DNA of 64,000 nucleotides from Erwinia_E haradaeae_I (GTDB taxonomy: Bacteria > Pseudomonadota > Gammaproteobacteria > Enterobacterales > Enterobacteriaceae), in contig NZ_LR217713.1 of NCBI RefSeq assembly GCF_900698925.1, positions 1-64,000 of the forward strand. The letters are read 5' to 3'. The notes beneath the pieces were generated by a model, which made no database searches, had not been told where the DNA came from, and saw only the letters and a list, made by a program, of their open reading frames with translations. Each line of letters starts with the position of its first letter. The first letter of the stretch is position 1. Positions 48,836 through 58,305 of the stretch are shown here, one piece after another. A program made the translations under genes and the position numbers.

Positions 48836-50172
48836 ATATATTTAGTTTACTATTAACTTCAGTTGGTTCAGTGTTTCTTTTATTTTTTTTAGTTATGAAA
48901 GCACGTATGCATGCTTTTGTAGCATTAATACTTGTATCGTTTTGTGCAGGGGTTTTGTCTGGTATGCCATTAGAACAAATTGGCAATACTATGCAAAAAG
49001 GTATGGGTGGTACCCTTGGTTTTCTGTCTATTGTTGTAGCCTTAGGCGCGATGTTTGGAAAAATATTATATGAAGGTGGTGCGGTTAATCAAATTGCATT
49101 GTATATATTAAAGAGGTTTGGTGCACGTCACTCACCTTATGCTATGGGTTGTGCTGGATTAATTTGCGCTCTTCCGTTATTTTTTGAAGTTGCAGTGGTA
49201 CTATTAATCAGTATTGCATTTGCAGTGGCAAACCGTACTGGTGAAAACTTGGTGAAGTTAGTTATTCCTTTGTTTGCTGGGGTTGCTGCTGCTGCTGCCT
49301 TTCTTGTTCCAGGTCCTGCTCCAATGTTATTAGCATCACAAATGCATGTAGATTTGAGCTGGATGTTCTTATTAGGTTTGTGCGCAGCAGTTCCGGGTAT
49401 GTTAATTGCAGGCCCTGTATTTGGTCGTTATATTAGTCAACGTGTTAAGTTTATGCAGTTAGATCTAGATAACAAATCTCAGATAGATGTTAAAAGACTT
49501 CCTTCATTTGGGTGGAGTATAGCATTACTTTTATTTCCTCTTATTTTAGTGGCTATTAAAACTTGTGGTTTACATTGGGCTGCTTCTGGTACTAATTTGT
49601 ATGCGTGGTTTCAGCTCATTGGTCATCCATTTACAGCTATTTTACTTTCTTGTTTAGTAGCTATTTACGGATTAGCTCCTTATCAAGGGATCAGAAAAGA
49701 AAAGATCATGCAGATTTGCACTACAGCACTACAACCTGCTGGTGTGATCCTCTTAGTGATTGGGGCTGGTGGTGTATTTAAGCAGATATTGATAGATTCT
49801 GGCGTTGGTCCAGAATTAGGTAATTTATTAACTGGTATTGGGCTACCAGTGTCAATATCATGTGTTGTGTTAGCTGGTGCAGTGCGAATTATTCAAGGTT
49901 CTGCGACAGTTGCATGCCTCACTGCAGTGGGTCTGCTTATGCCGGTAATTGAATTATTACATTATTCTGGCGCACAAATGGCAGCTTTGGCTATTTGTAT
50001 AGCAGGTGGTTCGATTGTGTGTAGTCATGTCAATGATGCCGGTTTTTGGTTATTTTCTCGCTTTACTGGTGCTACTGAAGGAGAAACATTAATCACATGG
50101 ACTGTCATGGAAACTATCTTAGGACTGGTTGGGTCGATGGTTGGTGTGATTGCTTTTTGGTTTTTTTCATAA
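48832..50172 (+). CDS. gntU: Low-affinity gluconate transporter GntU
   Basis: Inner-membrane gluconate:H+ symporter of the GntP family. Its 446 aa equal E. coli GntU. About a dozen hydrophobic segments are visible, with the conserved KARMHAFVALILVS start, GMGGTLGFLSIVVALGAMFGK, CALPLFFEVAVVLLI, LVIPLFAGVAAAAAFLVPGPAPMLLASQM-type core, GAGGVFKQIL and SHVNDAGFWLFSRFTGATEGETL. Coupled to gntK by an ATGA overlap. A dedicated gluconate system in so reduced a genome suggests host-supplied gluconate is a carbon source, which is inference; no GntR gene is nearby. Confidence 0.96.
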   Translation: MNIFSLLLTSVGSVFLLFFLVMKARMHAFVALILVSFCAGVLSGMPLEQIGNTMQKGMGGTLGFLSIVVALGAMFGKILYEGGAVNQIALYILKRFGARHSPYAMGCAGLICALPLFFEVAVVLLISIAFAVANRTGENLVKLVIPLFAGVAAAAAFLVPGPAPMLLASQMHVDLSWMFLLGLCAAVPGMLIAGPVFGRYISQRVKFMQLDLDNKSQIDVKRLPSFGWSIALLLFPLILVAIKTCGLHWAASGTNLYAWFQLIGHPFTAILLSCLVAIYGLAPYQGIRKEKIMQICTTALQPAGVILLVIGAGGVFKQILIDSGVGPELGNLLTGIGLPVSISCVVLAGAVRIIQGSATVACLTAVGLLMPVIELLHYSGAQMAALAICIAGGSIVCSHVNDAGFWLFSRFTGATEGETLITWTVMETILGLVGSMVGVIAFWFFS

Positions 50173-51113
50173 AAGAGTTGGATGGTAAAAATATTGCTGA
50201 ATTTTAGAGAAGGACTGTTTTGTTTTTTTGTGAGTATCAGTTTAGAATTAATTTGAAGGAATGATTATTTAATATTTATTTTTTAAAAAAATGATCTCAA
50301 TTTAGGCGAGAAAGGCATGAAATTGTAATTAGATGCTGATTTTAATAATATATCATATGATACAATGATCAATGATCAGTTCTAAGAGACGCTAGTGTTT
50401 TTAAATATTTAATTATATAAACGAGATTGTACATCTAAGATTGATATAGATAACTTTAACTATCTTAATTATTTTTTTAATATTGTATTAACAATGGTTT
50501 TTTTATTGTCACTATTATTTCTTATTGTGATTCGTATGTATTTTAGATATGCATGCTAGATATAGAGATGGTGTCCCAGTGTCATATATTGGGTTAAACG
50601 TTTATTAGAATTAATAATAGTAATTTTATGCATAGATCAGAACAGGCTGTATCTATTGGTATATATTGAATAGATTAGACTAACTAATGAATTAAGCTTA
50701 GTGTATTATGATATGAGTTATAGGATAGATTGATAGATTTATTTTTAACACAGAGTTATTACGGATAATTATGATCAAAACAATTTGATCTATATCAAAT
50801 TATTTTACAAAATACACATTTTGTGTACTGCGTGTAATATAGTTTTTGCTAAATTACTGTAGAATAGATAGATAAAATTAATAATAAATGGTGATTACTG
50901 ATCATTCGTATAGTATAGATATATGAAATATTAAGTAAATTTTATATTTACTAAATATATTATATATTGTACGTTTATTTTTATCATATCAAAATAGTTA
51001 GGATATCATTTTTTCATAAAAATATCCTTATTTTAGTGAATTTTATCAATCGCGAAAGAATTACTAGAATTAGTCAGCACAAATAAGTATCTATGATATA
51101 ATTATTTGATTTT
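50173..51113. other. 0.94 kb spacer where rsxE-nth would be expected
   Basis: In E. coli rsxG is followed by rsxE and nth. Here this stretch downstream of rsxG has no reading frame, and I could not find pieces resembling RsxE or Nth on the minus strand. It also lacks a clear terminator for gntU or rsxG, which converge on it. Confidence 0.6.
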
Positions 51114-51746
51114 TTACTGTTGTGTCTCGGGGCACCTGGGCAGTGAATTAAGTTGAGCTGGTAAGGTTTTAATGTAAATAGTTGTTTTTTTGACTGAATT
51201 TAAAACGGCGCGAGGGGTAATTGTAGCTCCAGTGAATTGATCAAAATCGCCTCCGTCTTTTTTTATTGCAAACCGATTGTTGTTATCATCAAAGACTTTT
51301 TTACCATTAAAGCTGGTAATCCAATTAGAAATACGTAGTTCAATTTTATCACCTAGTCCTGGTGTTTCATGATGTTCTATCACGCGAGTTCCGTATATAA
51401 CGCCTTCAAAACTAGCTCCTATAATCATTTTAATATTGCCTGAATAACCGTTGGGAGCGGTTGTTTCAATTGCTACAGCAACAGGTATGGAATTCATGCG
51501 CGCTATATATAAACGGTGTGATTCATTATTTCCTAACGCGGGGTTGGAAACAAAATAACAGGTCTTTTGTAAATGATTATTATATAGTGCAGGGGGGATG
51601 ACTTGATCTAGAAGGTGTTGTTGTTTGAGAATTTTTTGATTCTGAATAATAGTATAAGTTAATTCGTGAATCATGGTTGTCATCCCTGTAGTGATTGCAG
51701 CAAAAATTGCTAATGTGAGGCTGTTTTTTCTTATAGTATTTAGCAT
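51114..51746 (-). CDS. rsxG: Ion-translocating oxidoreductase complex subunit G
   Basis: Periplasm-facing flavoprotein of the Rsx/Rnf electron-transport complex with one N-terminal membrane helix (about 9-25). Starting at ATG 51746 it has 210 aa (E. coli 206) and aligns MLNTIRKNSLTLAIFAA to the E. coli N-terminus; the frame is open 22 codons further into rsxD but without family similarity. The covalent FMN site is T175 in FTGATITPRAV. HHETPGLGDKIELR and KKDGGDFDQ are conserved. It begins four bases after the rsxD stop. Confidence 0.96.
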   Translation of the reverse strand: MLNTIRKNSLTLAIFAAITTGMTTMIHELTYTIIQNQKILKQQHLLDQVIPPALYNNHLQKTCYFVSNPALGNNESHRLYIARMNSIPVAVAIETTAPNGYSGNIKMIIGASFEGVIYGTRVIEHHETPGLGDKIELRISNWITSFNGKKVFDDNNNRFAIKKDGGDFDQFTGATITPRAVLNSVKKTTIYIKTLPAQLNSLPRCPETQQ

Positions 51747-51750
51747 GATT

Positions 51751-52818
51751 TTATTTCTTTCGAGCGCGCCCGAAAGCGCGAGGTTTTGTGTAATAATCAA
51801 GTAAAGGTACACAAATATTTGCTAATAATACTGCAAAGGCTACACCATCTGGATATCCTCCATAACTGCGAATTAGCCATGTCATTAAGCCAATTAATAT
51901 AGCGTAGATCAATCGACCGTAATTAGTAGTAGAAGCAGTAACTGGATCAGTGGCAATGAAGAATGCACCTAGCATTGTGGCGCCAGAAAAGAGGTGTGTA
52001 ATTGGGGGTAGTAAAATTTCTGGGTCATAAAAGTATCCTAGTGCAGAAAAGAGGGTGAGTGATCCAATAAATCCCGCTGGAATTTGCCAGTAGATTATGC
52101 GTGTTATTAATAAGAAAAGGCCTCCACATAAGAAAGCAGCATTTATCCATCTATATTCTAAATTAACTTCCATTTTTTGTTTATTCATCGAATCTGTTAA
52201 AAGTTGTTCCTGGGTATGTTTAGAATGGAGATTGGTTTTAAAGCTGTCTAATGGTGTTGCCTGACTAAACCCATCAATATTTAACTGAAATTTTGGTGTG
52301 ATACTTGGGGCATAAATAGTATCAAAATGAAAAATTATATCTAGACTTTCAATAAAACTACCTGTGATATTATGCGTGTTCTTAAAGGGTAACCAATTGG
52401 TCATTTGTACAGGAAATGAGATCAATAGTATGACATAACCAACCATGGCAGGATTAAATGGATTCTGGCCGAGACCGCCATAAAGGTGTTTAGCAATGAC
52501 TATAGCGCATAGTGTACCAATAGTTATGACCCACCATGGGGCTAAGGGTGGGATACTTATACCAAGTAGTAAAGCGGTGAGGAGCGCTGAATTGTCTTTT
52601 AATGTCTCAATAATTGGATATTGACGTAGGTAAAGAATAACTGCCTCTGCTATAGTTGCAATGATACTGGAAATCAATATTTGTATAAGATTACCCCAGC
52701 CGAAGAAGTAGTATTGTGTAATGATTCCAGGTAGTGTAGCAAGCAGAACAAATAGCATTATTCGGCTAGTTCTGTTTTGGTTATGTGTATAAGGAGAGCT
52801 AACAATACGAAAAGCCAT
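51751..52818 (-). CDS. rsxD: Ion-translocating oxidoreductase complex subunit D
   Basis: Multi-span membrane subunit (about nine or ten helices) of the Rsx/Rnf complex, related to NqrB. It is 355 aa (E. coli 352). Start MAFRIVSSPYTHNQNRTSRIML as in E. coli. The predicted covalent FMN threonine is T188 in DGFSQATPLD; LYGGLGQNPFNPAMVGYVILLISFP and SGATMLGAFFIATDPVTASTT are conserved. Unlike in E. coli, a 381-base gap separates it from rsxC. Confidence 0.97.
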   Translation of the reverse strand: MAFRIVSSPYTHNQNRTSRIMLFVLLATLPGIITQYYFFGWGNLIQILISSIIATIAEAVILYLRQYPIIETLKDNSALLTALLLGISIPPLAPWWVITIGTLCAIVIAKHLYGGLGQNPFNPAMVGYVILLISFPVQMTNWLPFKNTHNITGSFIESLDIIFHFDTIYAPSITPKFQLNIDGFSQATPLDSFKTNLHSKHTQEQLLTDSMNKQKMEVNLEYRWINAAFLCGGLFLLITRIIYWQIPAGFIGSLTLFSALGYFYDPEILLPPITHLFSGATMLGAFFIATDPVTASTTNYGRLIYAILIGLMTWLIRSYGGYPDGVAFAVLLANICVPLLDYYTKPRAFGRARKK

Positions 52819-53199
52819 GTAATTGAGTGTCCTAGAGGATATTTAATTTCAGTATTGTTTAAGTGTTTTAGATATGGATAGTTCTTTTGATTTATCTATC
52901 TATAGAAAAAGTAATGATGCTATATTAATATCTTTCTACTTGTATTGGTATTTTCATTGTTTTTATTTTTATATTTTAGAGGCTAGATCTTAGTTTCTTT
53001 GTGTTGGGTTTATAATATTGGGTCTGTATGTGTTGATGATTTGGGTTCTTGACCATGGGGATAGAAGATGGATTAGTCAAAGGTAAAATATTTAATAAGT
53101 TTTTATGTAATGATTTGATTTTAGTCTATATTTATATATTTTAAAATAAATTTTCTTGAATGCTTTGTAGTACCTTAACATTTCTTTATCAAAGAGATG
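52819..53199. other. 381-base gap inside the rsx cluster
   Basis: No reading frame or clear hairpin. In E. coli the rsxC and rsxD genes are contiguous. The gap coincides with the missing C-terminal part of rsxC, but it is far shorter than the lost repeat region and no lysine/alanine-rich coding remnant is visible. Confidence 0.5.
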
Positions 53200-54666
53200 T
53201 TAATCAACTTTTTTATCATAAACTACCTGACGTAGATTCTTCTTATTTTGATATTTTTCCTTTTCTATTCGTTGTATGCGGGATAGAAAACGGATTTTAG
53301 CAAGTACCGTACGTTCTTTTTCTGATTGCATTGTGCAAATAGCTTCTTTTTCCTGACGGAAGTACCGTACTAATGGAATTTGGCTAGGACATACATAAGA
53401 ACAAGCGCCACATTCAATACAGTCGTTAATATGATATTGACGGGCTTTCTCATGTTCCTTTCCTCTACTAAACCAGTATAGCTGCTGTGGTAATAATAAA
53501 GCGGGGCAAACGTCAGCACAAATTCCACAACGAATGCAGTTTTTTTCTACTTTATCTTTACCAATTTCGTTAGTAGAAGGAGTAACAATACAATTTATTG
53601 TCTTAACTAGTGGAACGTTATCAATAGGTATAGTAAATCCCATTAGTGGGCCGCCTATGATTATTATCTGTTTATTTTCAGGGGTAAAGCCAGTATATTT
53701 TAGTAGGTGGCTAATTGGTGTTCCAAGTCGCGCCCAGATGTTTCCTGGGTTTCTCAGAGATTCTCCACTAAGAGTTACAACGCGTTCTGTTAGAGGCTCT
53801 CCATTTATTATGGCTCTTTTTATTGAAAAAACAGTGCCAACATTTTGTACTAATACACCAATATCAGAGGTGTGACTTGTGTGAGGAACCTCTTTTCCGG
53901 TTAGAATTTTTGTAATTTGTTTTGCTCCTCCTGATGGGTATTTAGTTGGTATAACGCAGACATGTAAATCGGTACTGTTATTTATGGCGGTTTTTAGGGA
54001 AGTAATAGATTTTAATTTATTATCTTCTATTCCTATCAGGACCTTTTTAGCAAGTAAAATCCATGCCAATATACGGATACCTTCTACGATTTCATGCGCA
54101 TGTTCCTGTATTAAACGGTCATCAGAAGTAATATATGGTTCACATTCGGCAGCGTTAATAATTAATGTATGAATTGTTTTGATATTATTTCGTAGTTTTC
54201 TATCCGTTGGAAAACCAGCCCCTCCTAATCCAGCTATACCTGCTTCATGCAGGCGTGTTATGATTTCTTCTCTCTTAAATTTTTGATAGTTATTCAGTGA
54301 ATGCATCGGACACGAGCGATCTTGACCATCTGATTCCATAAATATACACATTTCTGATCGAGGAGAGGGAAACGCTGTCGTATGTGTTTGTATTTTAATA
54401 ATGGTTCCAGAGGTTGGAGCATGTACTGGTAGAGATCGATCATGGCCGATTGTCAGAGGTTGGCCACGCAATACTGTATCTCCAGGTCGAATGCTAAGTT
54501 CACCTTCAGGTCCGCGGTGTTGTCTCAGTGGTATAATAAATTCTTTTGGTAGTGGTATTTGGCGAATAGGTATATTGCTAGATTTTTCTTTCATTGCTGG
54601 CGGATGAATTCCTCCAGGAAAATCCCATATTTTATTTTTTTTAATTTTTTTAAAAATATTCCACAT
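53200..54666 (-). CDS. rsxC: Ion-translocating oxidoreductase complex subunit C, lacking the C-terminal repeats
   Basis: Peripheral NADH/ferredoxin-side subunit with flavin and iron-sulfur domains, related to NqrF/NuoF-type Rossmann folds. It is 488 aa against 740 in E. coli. The N-terminal KIWDFPGGIHPP, LPVHAPTSGTI, AGLGGAGFPT, INAAECEPYIT, IGIEDNK, PTKYPSGGAKQ and two 4Fe-4S motifs (CIRCGICADVCP, CIECGACSYVCP) are intact. It ends soon after PLVRYFRQEKE, so the Ala/Lys-rich repeat tail of E. coli RsxC is gone; that tail is dispensable in many species. Starts 39 bases after rsxB. Confidence 0.96.
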   Translation of the reverse strand: MWNIFKKIKKNKIWDFPGGIHPPAMKEKSSNIPIRQIPLPKEFIIPLRQHRGPEGELSIRPGDTVLRGQPLTIGHDRSLPVHAPTSGTIIKIQTHTTAFPSPRSEMCIFMESDGQDRSCPMHSLNNYQKFKREEIITRLHEAGIAGLGGAGFPTDRKLRNNIKTIHTLIINAAECEPYITSDDRLIQEHAHEIVEGIRILAWILLAKKVLIGIEDNKLKSITSLKTAINNSTDLHVCVIPTKYPSGGAKQITKILTGKEVPHTSHTSDIGVLVQNVGTVFSIKRAIINGEPLTERVVTLSGESLRNPGNIWARLGTPISHLLKYTGFTPENKQIIIIGGPLMGFTIPIDNVPLVKTINCIVTPSTNEIGKDKVEKNCIRCGICADVCPALLLPQQLYWFSRGKEHEKARQYHINDCIECGACSYVCPSQIPLVRYFRQEKEAICTMQSEKERTVLAKIRFLSRIQRIEKEKYQNKKNLRQVVYDKKVD

Positions 54667-54705
54667 GGTTTATACCCAAGTAATTTTGTAAGTAAAAAAG
54701 GGCTG

Positions 54706-55233
54706 TTATTGCCAATAATGAGGTTTTGTAATCCGTGGGTGCATTTCAATACACTGCGTGGGACAATGAGATATACATTTTTGACATCCGGTGCAGATAT
54801 CGCTAAATACTGTATGTATAACCCTTTTGGATCCAATAATGGCATCTACTGGGCAAACATGAATGCATTTAGTACAGCCAATACAGTTATTCTCATTAAT
54901 CCATGCAACGATATTCTGGTATTTTTCTGTGCTGCTATTAGATAGAGGTTGTGGCTCAATATTAAGCATATCTGCTATTTGCAGCATGGTCTCAGTGCCA
55001 CCTGGTACACATTTATTAATATTTTCATTATTAACACTAATGGCGTTTGCATAGGGGAGGCAGCCGGGATAACCACATTGTCCGCATTGACTTTGTGGAA
55101 GTAAATTGTCGATTTGATCGATAATCGGATCTTTTTTTACTATAAAATACTTTGACGCGTAACCGAGTAGAGCACCACATATTAAGCTCAATGCGCTCAG
55201 CGCTCCTATTGCTACACACAGTGTATAGATCAT
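54706..55233 (-). CDS. rsxB: Ion-translocating oxidoreductase complex subunit B
   Basis: Iron-sulfur electron carrier of Rsx/Rnf. It is 175 aa (E. coli 192), shortened at the C-terminus only. An N-terminal membrane helix (about 3-26), the CGQCGYPGC cluster site with its partner cysteine in NKCVPGG, and two ferredoxin motifs (CIGCTKCIHVCP, CTGCQKCISHCP) are intact. The ATG overlaps the rsxA stop by four bases (ATGA). Confidence 0.97.
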   Translation of the reverse strand: MIYTLCVAIGALSALSLICGALLGYASKYFIVKKDPIIDQIDNLLPQSQCGQCGYPGCLPYANAISVNNENINKCVPGGTETMLQIADMLNIEPQPLSNSSTEKYQNIVAWINENNCIGCTKCIHVCPVDAIIGSKRVIHTVFSDICTGCQKCISHCPTQCIEMHPRITKPHYWQ

Positions 55234-55811
55234 GACTTGACGAGACCAGTAAAGCCCATAAATGACATTGCCATCAAGCCAGCAGTGATAAGCATAATAG
55301 ATGATCCCTTAAATGGCTCTGGAACGTCTGCAAATGCTAAGTGTTCTCTCATTCCGGAAAATAAGACTATAATTAATAAAAAGCTGATAGATGCACTGAA
55401 TCCGTAGATAGCTGATTCCATAAAACTATGGTGGAGATTCATACTTAATAATGGCACACCAAGAACAGCACAATTAGTTGTAATAAGAGGAAGAAAAATA
55501 CCTAGAACTCGATAGAGATTGGGACTAGTTTTATGAACCATAAGTTCAGTAAATTGAACCACGCTAGCAATAAGAAGAATATATGTTATTGTACGTAAAT
55601 AATGTAGATGCAGCGGTATTAAAATAAGATAATTAACTATCCAAGATAACATTGAAGAAAGCGTAATCACAAATGTTGTTGCTAGTCCCATACCAATCGC
55701 GGCTTCTAATTTTTTAGAAACTCCCATGAAGGGGCACAGGCCAAGAAATTTGACTAATACAAAATTATTCATTAAAACTGTGCTACTAAAAATTAGTAAG
55801 TATTTAGTCAT
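55230..55811 (-). CDS. rsxA: Ion-translocating oxidoreductase complex subunit A
   Basis: Integral membrane subunit (about six helices) of Rsx/Rnf, related to NqrE/RnfA. Starting at ATG 55811 it has 193 aa, the E. coli length, with GAGG seven bases upstream; seven extra codons upstream are rejected. NNFVLVKFLGLCPFMGVSKKLE, with the conserved membrane cysteine, LLGIFLPLITTNCAVLGV-type core and GLMAMSFMGFTGLVKS are conserved. First gene of the cluster, preceded by a 20-base palindrome. Confidence 0.97.
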   Translation of the reverse strand: MTKYLLIFSSTVLMNNFVLVKFLGLCPFMGVSKKLEAAIGMGLATTFVITLSSMLSWIVNYLILIPLHLHYLRTITYILLIASVVQFTELMVHKTSPNLYRVLGIFLPLITTNCAVLGVPLLSMNLHHSFMESAIYGFSASISFLLIIVLFSGMREHLAFADVPEPFKGSSIMLITAGLMAMSFMGFTGLVKS

Positions 55812-57369
55812 ATTGGTACCTCGATATAGCATAATATTATGCTATTTCTATATAGAGGGTGTGTCCTTTTTATAATTAAGTGGTTTTATATTTTTAAAAT
55901 TAGAATAGTAATAGCCTGTTGAATTTAATTGTGATTAAAATGAAGATTCTTGCGTATTATTCTTCTCAATGAGAAGATTTATAAATATTTTTATGGATGA
56001 GAGTCATTTTATATAAAATCGCACAGATATGATGATTATAGATAGCACAGGATGAGATATTACGCTATCTTTGTTCTGTTTATTTTATTAAGTGATTCTA
56101 TTTATATAGACTGGTTTTAACAGACAACCTGATAATATTCTTTATATTATTATTTAACAAAAATCATTGCATGTTGCAACAGCTTGTTATAGGCCGAGGA
56201 TAGGTATATAGATCTTTATATCGGGTTAAGTTGGTTTCTTTAAATTATAACCTTAGTTATGAATTTTTAGAAGAAAAACTAATTATATCGCTGATGTCGA
56301 TGTTTATAGAATTATGTTTGTAGTTAGAATTGTCTGTTATGGATTTGATATATAAATCATAATATTTATCTACAAGTAATATTTTTTAAAATCTAATGTT
56401 TCTTCTTATATAAAAAATCTAATTATTTATATAATACAATATGTTTTTTATTATAGTATAGATTATAAGTGATTGATAATATTAAGTCATTTTATTGGAA
56501 TAGTATTCAATTATATTGATGGAGATTAAGGTTCAGGATATATAAGAAGCGTTGTGTCTTAATATTAATTACATTAATTTTTTCTAAAAATGATTACTCT
56601 TTAACTATGATACCCTTCACTTCTTTTACAGAATCTAAAGGAGTAGTCATGTTTGTGTTTGCATTGTTTATTGTGGCGTGGTAGAAATTATAGCGGGAAT
56701 AAGTCGGCAGGGTTTATATAGGATATGGATTTTGCAGGTTGTAATTTCATTGAGACCATGTTCCTGTATTAAAAAAGTGGATTTCGTGTTTTAAATCCTG
56801 TTTGTAGATTTTGTTGAGAATAATATGTAGATGGCAATGACAATGAAATTGTTTTACAAAGATAGAACGCTTGTGTTTTTTAATATTATTTAATAAGAAG
56901 GTATGTGGCATCAATCGTTAAGATCAAAATGAGATTGATTAGTCTCTTTTTGTATCAGAGATGTGTGTTGTTGTGTTTCTTCATATATTTTTTATAATCG
57001 TTAATTCATGTGCTAACTGCGCTAAATATTTGTATATCTATATCTTAATCTCTTAGTTTGTATCTAAAGCAAGAATTGTATTATTAAGTCTATCTATATT
57101 ATACCTCATTATAGTATATACTCTGAATTGTTCTATACATGATTCATATTATTCATGAAAGAGAATGAATTATATTCTCATTATCTTTATAAGATATATA
57201 TGTAATTGTATTTTGGTTATCATGTAATTGTGATATTCGTAGTATTAAGGAATGAGTGATGAAGATTAACAATGTTATTTTACTGTCTTTGAATGTGATT
57301 GTATTCATATTTTTCGTGGATTACTATGATCTAACGATGCAGATGAATTAAATGATTCTGGAGGGATAA
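55812..57369. other. 1.56 kb spacer between divergent rsxA and prmB
   Basis: The left edge holds the rsxA palindrome (55826-55845). A locally G-richer stretch at about 56660-56770 looks like a decayed gene but matches nothing I recognise and has stops in all frames. The prmB ribosome binding site GGAGG lies at 57360-57364. No RNA gene was seen. Confidence 0.5.
55826..55845. promoter_or_regulatory. 20-base palindrome before rsxA
   Basis: ATAGCATAATATTATGCTAT is a perfect palindrome, 15 bases upstream of the rsxA ATG and adjoining its GAGG. It could be an operator, a leader hairpin that shields the ribosome binding site, or chance: about one such palindrome per window is expected in AT-rich DNA. 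Confidence 0.35.
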
Positions 57370-58305
57370 GTGGAGAAAATTATTTTTAATGAGGCAATTC
57401 AAGAGCTTAAGACTATTAATGATTTTTTGCGTTGGTCAGTCAGTTGTTTTTCGGAAGCTAATCTCTGGTATGGTCACGGAACAGATAATGCTTGGGACGA
57501 AGCTGTGCAACTAGTTTTACCTATGCTGTTTTTGCCGATAGATAGTAATATAGATATGTCTAATGGACGACTTACTTATAGAGAAAGACGCCGGGTTGTT
57601 GAACTTGTAGAGCGTCGTGTCAATGAACGTATTCCAGTGTCCTATCTTACTAATAAGTCTTGGTTTTGTGGTCAAGAATTTTATGTTGATAAACGTGTAG
57701 TTATACCACGATCGCCCATTGCAGAGTTGATTAGTCAAAAGTTTTCTGGTCTTATTTCTTATCAACCTAAAAAGATTCTTGATATGTGTACAGGTAGTGG
57801 TTGTATAGCTATTTCTTGTGCTTTAGCTTTTCCTGATGCTGAGGTTGATGCTGTAGATATTTCAGAGGATGCGTTAGTTGTTGCTAAAAAAAATGTTTTC
57901 AGATATAGATTAAAACAACGTGTGACGACAATATTATCAGATCTTTTTTCTAACATTCCTCATAAAAATTATGATTTAATCATAACGAATCCACCATATG
58001 TTAATAGGAGTGATGTTAAGTTTTTACCGGATGAATATCTTCATGAACCTACATTGGGTTTAATTTCTGGAGATAACGCTTTAACATTAGTTCTTCGTAT
58101 TTTAAGTGACGTACAAGATTATTTGGCGCATGATGGAGTTTTTATTTGCGAAGTTGGTGGTAGCATGTCTGATTTACTCACATTGTTTCCAGATATACCG
58201 TGTGCATGGATAGATTTTGATCAGGGTGGGGACGGTGTCTTTAGAATGACTAGGGAGCAAATTATTAATATGATCAATTTATACCCAAAACTGCAACATG
58301 AATGA
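57370..58305 (+). CDS. prmB: 50S ribosomal protein L3 glutamine methyltransferase
   Basis: SAM-dependent N5-glutamine methyltransferase that modifies ribosomal protein L3. It is 311 aa (E. coli 310). The start is GTG with a strong GGAGG (57360-57364) five bases upstream and aligns MEKIIFNEAIQELKTINDFLRWSVS to E. coli. Motifs: WYGHGTDNAWDEA, SAM-binding DMCTGSGCIAISCA, and the catalytic NPPY at N207-Y210. WYGHGTDN and the RSPIAELI segment identify PrmB rather than PrmC. Isolated gene: aroC and smrB, its E. coli neighbours, are absent. Confidence 0.96.
   Translation: MEKIIFNEAIQELKTINDFLRWSVSCFSEANLWYGHGTDNAWDEAVQLVLPMLFLPIDSNIDMSNGRLTYRERRRVVELVERRVNERIPVSYLTNKSWFCGQEFYVDKRVVIPRSPIAELISQKFSGLISYQPKKILDMCTGSGCIAISCALAFPDAEVDAVDISEDALVVAKKNVFRYRLKQRVTTILSDLFSNIPHKNYDLIITNPPYVNRSDVKFLPDEYLHEPTLGLISGDNALTLVLRILSDVQDYLAHDGVFICEVGGSMSDLLTLFPDIPCAWIDFDQGGDGVFRMTREQIINMINLYPKLQHE

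Noticed and set aside
50173..51113. Possible rsxE pseudogene
   Set aside because: No segment on either strand could be matched to conserved RsxE stretches by eye; absence is reported instead.
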